A stretch of 64,000 bases of DNA, from positions 8,246,001 through 8,310,000 of the forward strand of contig NZ_CP117522.1 in the NCBI RefSeq assembly GCF_031679605.1. Direction: 5' to 3'. Shown one piece after another: positions 35,855 through 42,836 of this stretch. The translations under genes and the position numbers were made by a program. The stretch is from Streptomyces luomodiensis. GTDB taxonomy: Bacteria > Actinomycetota > Actinomycetes > Streptomycetales > Streptomycetaceae. The notes below the pieces were generated by a model. It did not search any database. It was not told where the DNA came from and saw only the letters and a program-made list of their open reading frames with translations. Numbering within the stretch: position 1 is the first letter of the stretch; each line of letters begins with the position of its first letter.

Positions 35855-37252
35855 ATGGAATTCCCCCCTTCGGAGCTGGCGTCCCTGGCGGTCGAGCCGC
35901 TGATGACACGGGACTTCGAGACCCGGCCCGCCGCGGTCTACTCGCGCCTGAGAGCCCGTTACGGACCGGTGGCGCCCGTCGATCTGCACGGGGTCCCGGT
36001 GTGGCTGGTGCTCGGCTACCGCGAAGTGTGGGAGGTCCTGCGCGACGAGAACGTGTGGAAGAAGGACGTCCAGCACTGGCGGTGGCTGAACGAGGGCAAA
36101 GTCCCCTCCGACTGGCCGCATCTGCCCAGCTATCAGGTCAGCCATCTGCTGGTCCAGGACGACCAGCGGCGCAAGGCGACACGCGCCGCCGTGGAGGAGG
36201 CGATCGCCCCGTTCCAGGACCCCCATGCGCCGGAGTCCTTCGAGCTGGCGAAGGCCGTCTCCCGGCACGCCGACGAGTTGATCAGCTTCTTCGCGGACGG
36301 CAGCGACAGCGGATGGGTGGACCTGGGCGCGCAGTTCGCACGGGCGCTGCCGCTGATGGCCGTCAACCGGCTGTTCGGCTTCCCGGTCGACCAGGGCGAC
36401 GAGGTCTTCATGGACTCGTGGCGCATGGTGGACGGCGGCCCGGAGGCCGCCGCGGCCGTGGGCCGGCTGGTGGCCGCGACGACCGAACTCGCCGCGTACA
36501 AGAAGCAGCACCCCGGCGACGACCTGACCACCCGGCTGCTCGCCGTCGAGCCCGCGCTGACGGTGGAGCAGGTCGGGCTGGAGCTGTACGCCATCATCGT
36601 CATCATGGCGGAGCTGGTCAGCCACGCCATCACCAACAGTGTGCTGGAGGTGCTGGCCGGGGAGGCCGGGGCGCGGGCCGGCCTGATGGCGGGGCCCGTC
36701 GAGGAGCTGGTCAACCGCGTGCACATCGCCTCGCCACCGTGGGTCAACCTCACCTTCCGCTTCCCCGTGGTCGACACCGACCTGGGAGACTTCCGGCTGG
36801 CCGCGGGCGACGCGGTCGTGCCCTCGATCGCCGCCGCGCACGGTGACCCGGTGTTCGCCACCCCCGGCAGCCAGGAGGCGTCGGTGAGCTCGCGCGCCCA
36901 TCTGGCCTGGGGCGCGGGGCCGCACCAGTGCCCGGGGCGGGGCATCGCCGACATGATCGTCACCACGGCGGTGGGCAAGCTGTTCGAACGGTGCGACCTC
37001 GAACTGGGGCTGCCCGTCGACCAGTTGCCCTGGCGCTCCTCGACGCACGTACGCGGGCTGAAGTCCTGCCCCGCCCGGTTCCACATGCGGATGCGGCCGA
37101 CCCCGGTGGCGCCCCCGGCCCCCGAGGCGGCCGCGCCCACCCCGGCGCCCGAACCCGCTCCGGCGCCCGAACCCGCGACGCCCGCCCCCGCCCAGCCGGA
37201 ACGGCCCCGCTCCGCGCTCTGGCGCTTCCTGGCGAGCCTCCGCCGAGGCTAG
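35855..37252 (+). CDS. Cytochrome P450 with degenerate ExxR motif (CYP157-like?)
   Basis: A 465-aa bacterial P450. The heme loop W-G-A-G-P-H-Q-C-P-G-R-G is intact with ligand Cys359. The K-helix, normally E-x-x-R, reads E-E-L-V-N-R (283-288), so the Arg position is Asn and an Arg follows one residue later. The I-helix reads A-E-L-V-S-H instead of A-G-x-D/E-T, lacking the usual oxygen-activating acid-alcohol pair. Streptomyces CYP157 proteins are known to lack ExxR, so a relative of that group is possible. A Pro/Ala/Glu repeat tail of about 50 residues ends in a basic helix. The ATG at 35855 has AAGGA upstream. No redox partner is adjacent; substrate unknown. Confidence 0.88.
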   Translation: MEFPPSELASLAVEPLMTRDFETRPAAVYSRLRARYGPVAPVDLHGVPVWLVLGYREVWEVLRDENVWKKDVQHWRWLNEGKVPSDWPHLPSYQVSHLLVQDDQRRKATRAAVEEAIAPFQDPHAPESFELAKAVSRHADELISFFADGSDSGWVDLGAQFARALPLMAVNRLFGFPVDQGDEVFMDSWRMVDGGPEAAAAVGRLVAATTELAAYKKQHPGDDLTTRLLAVEPALTVEQVGLELYAIIVIMAELVSHAITNSVLEVLAGEAGARAGLMAGPVEELVNRVHIASPPWVNLTFRFPVVDTDLGDFRLAAGDAVVPSIAAAHGDPVFATPGSQEASVSSRAHLAWGAGPHQCPGRGIADMIVTTAVGKLFERCDLELGLPVDQLPWRSSTHVRGLKSCPARFHMRMRPTPVAPPAPEAAAPTPAPEPAPAPEPATPAPAQPERPRSALWRFLASLRRG

Positions 37253-37283
37253 GACGAGCAACAAGGCGTCAGGACGGCACGAA

Positions 37284-37312
37284 GCCGGCGGTGGCATGCG
37301 GCCGCCGCCGGC
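37284..37312. terminator. Hairpin between convergent P450 and metallopeptidase genes
   Basis: 12-bp arms (37284-37295, 37301-37312) with one G-U wobble and a 5-nt loop between two converging stop codons, so it probably terminates both. Confidence 0.7.
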
Positions 37313-37328
37313 ACATGAGTGACGCGCA

Positions 37329-37925
37329 TCAGATCAGGGTGCGTTCGATCCGGCTGAGCGTGGCGTCCTGCCCGGCTTCCCTGGCCTCCCCGGCCTTCCC
37401 GGCTTCCCCGGTCTTCGGGGCCGTGGGCACACCATGCCGTGTCCCGGTGCCGCCCACCCGTTGGGAGAGCAGATAGGCGATGATCTCCGCTTCCTGCTCC
37501 TGGACGTCGTCGTAGGTCGCGCGCAGGAGCATGTCACGCACGAGGTCGGGGTCGAGGTTGGGGAAGAGAAGGCGGGCGCTCGCCTCGTCCAGCCAGCCTG
37601 CCCCGCGATGGCAGCAGATGATGTGGCCCAGCTCATGCAAGATGATGTGCTCCTGATGCGCGCTGGTCGTGTTGGCGTCGTAGAAGATGAGGTCCTCGTC
37701 GCGCGCGGCGACCCACATGCCGCACGGGTGCGACGCCGGCATCTGCATCGGGACCAGCGTGATCGGGCGGCCGCGGACCTCGCCGAGATGGCGGCACAGT
37801 TCGGCGACATCGGCCACCTCCGGCAGATCCAGCTCGGCGATCCGCCGCGCACCCGCCTTCCGGAGCTTCTTGAGCTGGCTGCGCCGGTCCTGACCGGCCG
37901 ACCGCCCCTTCTTGGCGCCCCTCAC
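37329..37925 (-). CDS. ImmA/IrrE-type zinc metallopeptidase
   Basis: A 198-aa soluble protein with H-E-L-G-H (near residue 96) inside an ImmA/IrrE-like fold; the zone after it (H-R-G, then E-A-E near 145-147) could supply the third metal ligand. Such peptidases cleave or inactivate a cognate XRE-type repressor. The neighbour directly upstream (38422-37979) encodes an XRE protein, the classic pairing. The GTG start at 37925 has GAGGGA upstream. The last 35 residues are a Gly/Glu/Ala/Lys-rich tail. In Streptomyces this gene pair often precedes a 7-TM protein, as here. Confidence 0.82.
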   Translation of the reverse strand: MRGAKKGRSAGQDRRSQLKKLRKAGARRIAELDLPEVADVAELCRHLGEVRGRPITLVPMQMPASHPCGMWVAARDEDLIFYDANTTSAHQEHIILHELGHIICCHRGAGWLDEASARLLFPNLDPDLVRDMLLRATYDDVQEQEAEIIAYLLSQRVGGTGTRHGVPTAPKTGEAGKAGEAREAGQDATLSRIERTLI

Positions 37926-37978
37926 ACCGAGTCCCTCATACCGAGCTCCTCTCTGCCGAGCCCCTCACGCCGAGCCCT

Positions 37979-38422
37979 TCACTCCGGGTCGTCCGCGGCG
38001 TCGGTGACCGGCGGAAGACCCTGCAACTGCCGGTACTGGTCCATGAGGGTCGTGATGGCCTGGAGGTTCTCCTTCTTCATCCCGGCCGCCCGCATCGCCA
38101 CGGCGCGGACCCCCGCCTGTCGCAGCGCCTCGATGGCGGCGAGCTCGCTGAGCACCGACTCGGCGACCTGGTCGTCGAAGAAGTAGGCCACCGACACGCC
38201 GAAGAAACGCGCCAGGGCGGCCAGCAGGTCCGGTGAGGGATTGGAGCGCTTGCCCGTCCGCAGCTGCGACAGATACACGCCCCCGACCTTGAGTTCGGGG
38301 TTGGACCGCTTCAGCTCCTCCGCCACCTCGGCGTTGGTCCAGTGCCTGCCCTTGGGGCGAACCGTCTTGAAGAGGTTGTCCAGACGCACGGCCAGCAGGG
38401 GACGGTCCTCGCTCTCGGACAT
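37979..38422 (-). CDS. XRE-family transcriptional regulator
   Basis: A 147-aa DNA-binding protein. A helix-turn-helix (about 25-80, including Y-L-S-Q-L-R-T-G-K-R) is followed by a conserved dimerisation part (F-F-G-V-S-V-A-Y-F-F-D) and an Ala/Met-rich C-terminus. The ATG at 38422 has GAGGGGAG upstream. Its promoter region has two look-alike palindromes with a central GCC (38485, 38537), likely autoregulatory operators. Its probable antagonist peptidase is 53 bp downstream. Confidence 0.9.
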   Translation of the reverse strand: MSESEDRPLLAVRLDNLFKTVRPKGRHWTNAEVAEELKRSNPELKVGGVYLSQLRTGKRSNPSPDLLAALARFFGVSVAYFFDDQVAESVLSELAAIEALRQAGVRAVAMRAAGMKKENLQAITTLMDQYRQLQGLPPVTDAADDPE

Positions 38423-38484
38423 CGTGCGGCTCCCCTCCCGTCACCCCTTCGGTATTGCCCCCGGTTATTCGTGAGTCTCCCAGA

Positions 38485-38499
38485 TCAACTGCCAGTTGA
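38485..38499. promoter_or_regulatory. Candidate XRE operator TCAACT-gcc-AGTTGA
   Basis: Perfect 6-bp arms around GCC, 63 bp upstream of the XRE start codon. It shares its core (CTGCCAG) and spacer with the site at 38537. Confidence 0.6.
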
Positions 38500-38536
38500 C
38501 AATCGCGCGGAACTCCGCCACCGTGGACCTTGTCGA

Positions 38537-38549
38537 TAGCTGCCAGCTA
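38537..38549. promoter_or_regulatory. Second candidate XRE operator TAGCT-gcc-AGCTA
   Basis: Perfect 5-bp arms around GCC, centred 51 bp (about five helical turns) from the first site, so both would lie on the same DNA face. Confidence 0.55.
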
Positions 38550-38654
38550 ACTTCGTCGGCGGGGGTGGCCGAGTTGGCCGGCGGCTATCGGCCTGGTCCG
38601 GCCCGGTCTTCCGGGTCCGGGTCCGGTGGAAGAAACGGGGGACCACGGGGGATA

Positions 38655-38691
38655 TCCCGCCCGGCCTGACACGGGGGCAGACCGGGCGGGA
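38655..38691 (-). terminator. Hairpin terminator downstream of the 7-TM gene
   Basis: Perfect 10-bp arms (38655-38664, 38682-38691) with a 17-nt loop lie 4 bases past the stop of the leftward 7-TM gene. The rest of 38423-38695 holds the XRE promoter and no gene. Confidence 0.72.
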
Positions 38692-38695
38692 ACTC

Positions 38696-39850
38696 TCAAC
38701 GCGCCCTGCCGAGCTTGCGGTAGGCGGAGGCGACCTTCGTCAGCCACAGGACCTCCGCGGCGAAGTTGTCGGTGTCGCGGTCCGCGAAGTCCCGCGCGTC
38801 CGCGTTGTGTTCCGGGATGGTGCCGGTGCGCTTGGCGTGCAGGGCCTGTCTGATCTGCGCGGCCTCGGCGAACGCCTGCCGGGAATCTTCACCGCCCGTG
38901 AAGTCCGCTTCCCCGTCCCCGCTGGCGGTGCGGTCGATGTAGGGACGTAACTCCCGCCATCCGTCGCGGATTTCGATGACCCGTCGGTGGAGGCGGTAGT
39001 CGAGGTCGGAGACCGAAGCGCCGGGCGGCTCCAGGACGATGTCCGGGGAGGACTCGTACAGGTCCCGCCAGAGCGGGTAGAGGGCCCGGTAGGACCGGTA
39101 CCCGCGCGCCCACTCCAGCAGCCTGGTGGCGGAGGCCCCCCAGGAGGAGATCGTCAGGCTGAGCGAGAGGGTGATGATGCCCAGGGCGCTGAAGACGGAG
39201 GCGGCGAGCGTCCAGGCACCGATGTCGATCCCGCACGCGGCGGTGAGGACGTTGACCACCCTGGCCAGGAAGTACAGGAACAGGAGCACCGCGGTGACGG
39301 AGAGCAGCCGCAGGGCCTGCCGCAGCGAGGTCCTGCCCGCCATACGGGCGTAGGGGCCGCACTGGCGCAGGATGGTGACGCACGGGACCGCCTGGGAGAG
39401 CATGAAGGCCAGGAGGTAGGTGAGGACCAGCGGCTGGCCGCTGCCGGTGTTGAAGTCCGAGGCCGGCCGGTCGGGGCCGTCGGCGATGAAGAAGAGCGCC
39501 GTCAGCAGCGCGTTGAGGACGACGCCGGTGACCAGCCACCAGCGGGCCTTCCGTCCGGTGTCCTCACCGTCGGTCGCCCAGCGCAGCAGGATGATCTGCG
39601 CGCTGACGACGAAGGCGACCGCCGACAGGTGCATCAGCAGGATGGCGAGGTTGCCGACGCCCAGGAAGCGCTCGTTGCCCATCGCGACGGTACCCATCGT
39701 GAAGGTGAGGCACTGGAGCAGCAGAGCGACCACCAGTGTGCGGTAGGCGGTGTCCCGCCAGCTGCGTCTCATCTGCGACAGCCGGTAGACGAGCGCGGCG
39801 TACGACGAGAGCGCCGATATGGCGAAGCAGAGGGTCTTAGCGGTGTTCAC
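38696..39850 (-). CDS. Seven-TM protein, MAB_1171c-like putative transporter
   Basis: A 384-aa protein. The first ~235 residues hold about seven membrane helices; the last ~150 are cytoplasmic and charged, with W-R-D-L-Y near residue 260 and Y-R-L-H-R-R-V-I-E-I-R-D-G soon after. The latter pattern fits the actinobacterial family often annotated as MAB_1171c-type putative transporter; its real function is unknown. The GTG at 39850 (rather than 27 bases upstream) has GGGGAAAGG before it, and the small ORF upstream overlaps it by 14 bases, suggesting coupling. Codon 301 (38950-38948) is TTA, implying bldA dependence. It is grouped with XRE and ImmA/IrrE genes. Confidence 0.82.
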   Translation of the reverse strand: MNTAKTLCFAISALSSYAALVYRLSQMRRSWRDTAYRTLVVALLLQCLTFTMGTVAMGNERFLGVGNLAILLMHLSAVAFVVSAQIILLRWATDGEDTGRKARWWLVTGVVLNALLTALFFIADGPDRPASDFNTGSGQPLVLTYLLAFMLSQAVPCVTILRQCGPYARMAGRTSLRQALRLLSVTAVLLFLYFLARVVNVLTAACGIDIGAWTLAASVFSALGIITLSLSLTISSWGASATRLLEWARGYRSYRALYPLWRDLYESSPDIVLEPPGASVSDLDYRLHRRVIEIRDGWRELRPYIDRTASGDGEADFTGGEDSRQAFAEAAQIRQALHAKRTGTIPEHNADARDFADRDTDNFAAEVLWLTKVASAYRKLGRAR

Positions 39851-40052
39851 GGCCCTTTCCCCACAGGTGCCGCGCACGCGGCGGACGGTTTCGGTCGGTG
39901 GTGTCGCCCAAGGGATCCATGGGCCCGATGCCTTCGGCCGCCACGGCGATGGCGCCCGGCTTCACCAGCAGTTGACGCGCGGTGGTCGCAACGGCCGTCC
40001 GCGGCCCGGTGGTGTCATCGGCACAAGGTGTTCCGAGAACATCCATGGTCAA
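39837..40052 (-). CDS. Small protein coupled to the 7-TM gene
   Basis: A 71-aa soluble protein with no recognised domain. Its stop lies 14 bases inside the 7-TM gene, so the two are probably co-translated. Ala/Thr/Gly-rich, with a basic C-terminus. Codon usage is normal for the genome, supporting a real gene. The start could be either of two ATGs three codons apart (40052, 40046). Confidence 0.5.
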   Translation of the reverse strand: MTMDVLGTPCADDTTGPRTAVATTARQLLVKPGAIAVAAEGIGPMDPLGDTTDRNRPPRARHLWGKGREHR

Positions 40053-40074
40053 ACCGTACCGTGGGTAAGGCGGT

Positions 40075-40872
40075 TCAGCCGGTCTTCCGCGCCACGCCGC
40101 CGTAGTAGCCGATCTGGCCGGGCCGGGTCGGCGGCGGGGTGTCCGGGCGCCAGAACGGGACCTCCGCCAGACCGGGCTCGACCAGCGTGAAGCCGTCGAA
40201 GAACCGTTCGACCTCGGCGCGGGAACGCAGGTTGAGGGGGGCGGTGGCCTTGTCGTACACGGCCTGGGCCGCGCGCCGGTCGGCGAAGTCGCCCGTGGCG
40301 TGGGAGAGCACCAGGAAGCTTCCGGCCGGCAGCGCGTCGCGCAGGGTGGCGACGACCCGCTCGGGCTGCTCCGCCTCCGTGAGGAAGTGGACGACGGCGA
40401 CGAGGAGCACCGCGACCGGCTCGCCGAAGTCGATGACCCGGCGGACCTCGGGGTGGTCCACGATGCCCTGCGGGTCGCGCAGATCGGCGAGCGCGATATT
40501 GGTCAGGGCGGACCCGCGGAGGAGCACATTGGCGTAGGTGTTGACGATCGGGTCGTTGTCGACGTACGCGACGCGCACGTCCGAAGCCACCTCCTGGGCG
40601 ATCTCGTGCACATTGGGCGAGCTGGGCAGCCCGGTGCCGATGTCGAGGAGCTGCCGGACGCCGCTGCCGACCACGTGGCGCACGGCTCGCCGCAGGAAGG
40701 CGCGGTTGGCCTGGACGCCGAGCCGCACCTCGGGTGCCGCGTCGACGAGCCGGTCACCGGCGTCGCGGTCCACCTCGTAGTTGTTCTTGCCGCCGAGCAA
40801 GTAGTCGTAGATGCGCGCGGGATGTGGCCTGCTGGTGTCGATCTGCTCGGCACGGAAGCCGTTCTCTGTCAC
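40075..40872 (-). CDS. SAM-dependent methyltransferase, DUF574/Methyltransf_19 type
   Basis: A 265-aa protein with the family's N-terminal signature (D-T-S-R-P-H-P-A-R-I-Y-D-Y-L-L-G-G-K-N-N-Y) and a SAM-binding loop L-D-I-G-T-G-L-P. The family is abundant in Streptomyces and its substrates are generally unknown. The GTG at 40872 has GAGGAG upstream. It stands alone between the small-ORF/7-TM pair and a membrane-protein gene 123 bp away. Confidence 0.92.
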   Translation of the reverse strand: MTENGFRAEQIDTSRPHPARIYDYLLGGKNNYEVDRDAGDRLVDAAPEVRLGVQANRAFLRRAVRHVVGSGVRQLLDIGTGLPSSPNVHEIAQEVASDVRVAYVDNDPIVNTYANVLLRGSALTNIALADLRDPQGIVDHPEVRRVIDFGEPVAVLLVAVVHFLTEAEQPERVVATLRDALPAGSFLVLSHATGDFADRRAAQAVYDKATAPLNLRSRAEVERFFDGFTLVEPGLAEVPFWRPDTPPPTRPGQIGYYGGVARKTG

Positions 40873-40995
40873 GCTGCGCTCCTCTCGACAACCGTCCCCA
40901 GGCCCCGTCCTGCGATCGGCTGACGACAGCTTTTCATATCAACGCCGATACGGTGCTGGTCAAGCGCATCGACCCGCCCCCGATTCATCGGCCGG

Positions 40996-41748
40996 TCAGG
41001 ACTGGGCGGCCGCGGCGGCGGCCTTGGCGCGCGCCTCGCCCTTGCGGCGCGACCGCTTGCCGTACCACGCCGTCCATATGCCGAGGCTGCCGAGCACGCT
41101 GTAGATCATGACCGGGCTCAGGATCACCATGGTGTCAGTTCTGAGCGTGAACGCCAGCACGATCCGCACCGCGGCCTCCACGCAGTAGGCCACGCCCCAG
41201 ACCGTCGTCATCGTGATGAGGCTCCTGCGGAAGTCCTCGAACCGCCACAGGCCGTTCCACCAGGCGACGCTCGCGTCGGTGCCGTCGGTGGAGAACTTGC
41301 GCCCGAAGTAGAACATCAGTGGGCGCGGCGCCAGCAGCGTGGCCAGGCACAGCAGGCCGAACAGCCCGGTGATGGACGAGTCCTTGATCAGCAGAGCGCG
41401 CGCCGAATGCGCGCCGACGAGCGACACCACCGCGGTGATCACGATGAACACCATGGTGACGACGGCGAATTCATCGAGGCGGCGGCGCCAGGCAAGGTGG
41501 ACGGCGCTGTCCAGCACCAGCCAGGCGCTGCTGGTCAGCAGTGCGGCGAATTCGCTCCAGCCGTGGTCGCGCAGCGCGTGGTACGTCATGATCGGCGCGA
41601 CGACGTTGAGGCTGAGCGTGATGGCCCAGCTGAGAATGGCGGCGCCCTTGGAGCGGGCGGGTGCCGCCGGGCGCTCGCCGGTCTGCGCTGCCGCCGTCTC
41701 CGGTGCGCGCTCGGCGCCTTGCTCGGTGGTGGTGTTTCGAGTGAGCAC
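40996..41748 (-). CDS. VC0807-like membrane protein
   Basis: A 250-aa protein with an Ala/Thr-rich N-terminal tail (about 30 residues), six predicted helices and a basic Lys/Arg/Ala-rich C-terminus, so both ends are probably cytoplasmic. The spacing and the R-P-L-M-F-Y-F-G-R motif recall the VC0807 family, whose function is unknown. The GTG at 41748 has AGGGGA upstream. No operon partner. Confidence 0.75.
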   Translation of the reverse strand: MLTRNTTTEQGAERAPETAAAQTGERPAAPARSKGAAILSWAITLSLNVVAPIMTYHALRDHGWSEFAALLTSSAWLVLDSAVHLAWRRRLDEFAVVTMVFIVITAVVSLVGAHSARALLIKDSSITGLFGLLCLATLLAPRPLMFYFGRKFSTDGTDASVAWWNGLWRFEDFRRSLITMTTVWGVAYCVEAAVRIVLAFTLRTDTMVILSPVMIYSVLGSLGIWTAWYGKRSRRKGEARAKAAAAAAQS

Positions 41749-42047
41749 GGTTCCCCTGTAAGAGTTCCTGTGATGTGGAGAGAAGAACGTAAAACAGGCA
41801 CGTCGGGAGGGGACAGTGCTGCGGCGCCAAATGTCACCAAAGTCTCGCCGGAAGCTCGTTTGAGGAGAGCGATGATGAGCAAGTTGCTGCTGGGCTCACA
41901 TTTGCGCGGCCCCGGTCGGGGTTTTTCGGAGAGGGAGGGCCGGTGTATCGAGAAGGCCCGAGAATTCCTCCCGTAAACAGCTGTTTCCGCGTATCGCAGT
42001 TACACCGGAAAATCCCTTCCAGTACCCCTGATAGCGGGTCATAGTCG
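41749..42047. other. Gap of about 300 bp with one possible tiny ORF
   Basis: No standard gene. It holds the promoter of the leftward VC0807-like gene, a C4-G4 mini-hairpin followed by five T (about 41916-41930) on the + strand, and one tiny ORF described separately. It is noticeably less G/C-rich than its surroundings. No terminator could be assigned to the gene ending at 42048. Confidence 0.5.
41872..41976 (+). CDS. Possible 34-aa small ORF
   Basis: ATG-TAA ORF of 35 codons, preceded six bases upstream by GAGGAG, an unusually good ribosome site for a random ORF. The product is short and basic with no known motif. The mini-hairpin near 41916 lies inside it, which argues against or for attenuation. 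Only weakly supported. Confidence 0.22.
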   Translation: MMSKLLLGSHLRGPGRGFSEREGRCIEKAREFLP

Positions 42048-42836
42048 TTAGCTGAAGATCGCGATGGCCTCGACGGTCAGTTCCCCGGTCCGCGGGTTCC
42101 AGTCCCGCACCTTGCCCAGACAGCGTGCCGGGAACGTGCCGTCGTGGCTGTCGTCGTTGCGCAGCCCGTCGGTGGCGCAGACCACGCGGACCTGTGGCCC
42201 TTGGGCCGGGTCCTCCGGGTCGCCGTACGGGGCGAGGAAGACGGTGCGCGCGTCGGTCTGCCCGGCCTTGCGGAACCGGCCCCGCAGGGAGACGAAGTCC
42301 TCGATGTCGCGCAGCCGGACGGCCGCCCCGGCCCCCCGGCCGGGGCGGCCGTCCGTGTCCAGGGAGCGGGCCAGGGCGTGGTTCCAGGTGATGGTGCGGG
42401 TCCTGAGGTCACCGTGGACGATGGCGTCGGTCCGCTCCAGGGTGTCCACGATGAGGCCGATCACCGTGATGGGCTTGGCGCTCTCGATGTACGTGCTGAT
42501 CTCCTCGCGGCTGACGTTCCGGCCGCCGCTGACGCCCACACCGAAGATCCGGGCCCGCAGCGATCCGTCCGTGCTGCCGGTGATCCGGTGCTCGACCTCC
42601 CGCTCCAGCGCCTTCTCGTAACGGCCCATCTCGTACAGGTTCATGATGGCCCGGTCGTGGAGGTAGAGGCAGATCCCCTCCGTCGGCTTCTCCGAGCTCT
42701 GTCTGAGGCGTCTGCGGTACCGGTGCGCGCGGATCACCAGCAGGACCACGGCGACGATCAGGCTGACGGCGGTCGCCGCCCACACCAGCGTCCAGGGCCA
42801 CCAGACGCTCCACCACATTCCGCTGTCAACAGCCAC
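42048..42836 (-). CDS. Membrane-anchored protein of unknown function
   Basis: A 262-aa protein with one N-terminal helix (about 16-38), a basic stretch, then a soluble domain of about 210 residues on the cytoplasmic or outer side. Features include a Y-x-x-G-R-Y-E-K-A-L-E-R-E segment like a TPR helix and a later beta-rich part. No family recognised. The GTG at 42836 overlaps the end of the VWA gene by 11 bases, so it is the third gene of a coupled leftward operon. Confidence 0.8.
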   Translation of the reverse strand: MAVDSGMWWSVWWPWTLVWAATAVSLIVAVVLLVIRAHRYRRRLRQSSEKPTEGICLYLHDRAIMNLYEMGRYEKALEREVEHRITGSTDGSLRARIFGVGVSGGRNVSREEISTYIESAKPITVIGLIVDTLERTDAIVHGDLRTRTITWNHALARSLDTDGRPGRGAGAAVRLRDIEDFVSLRGRFRKAGQTDARTVFLAPYGDPEDPAQGPQVRVVCATDGLRNDDSHDGTFPARCLGKVRDWNPRTGELTVEAIAIFS

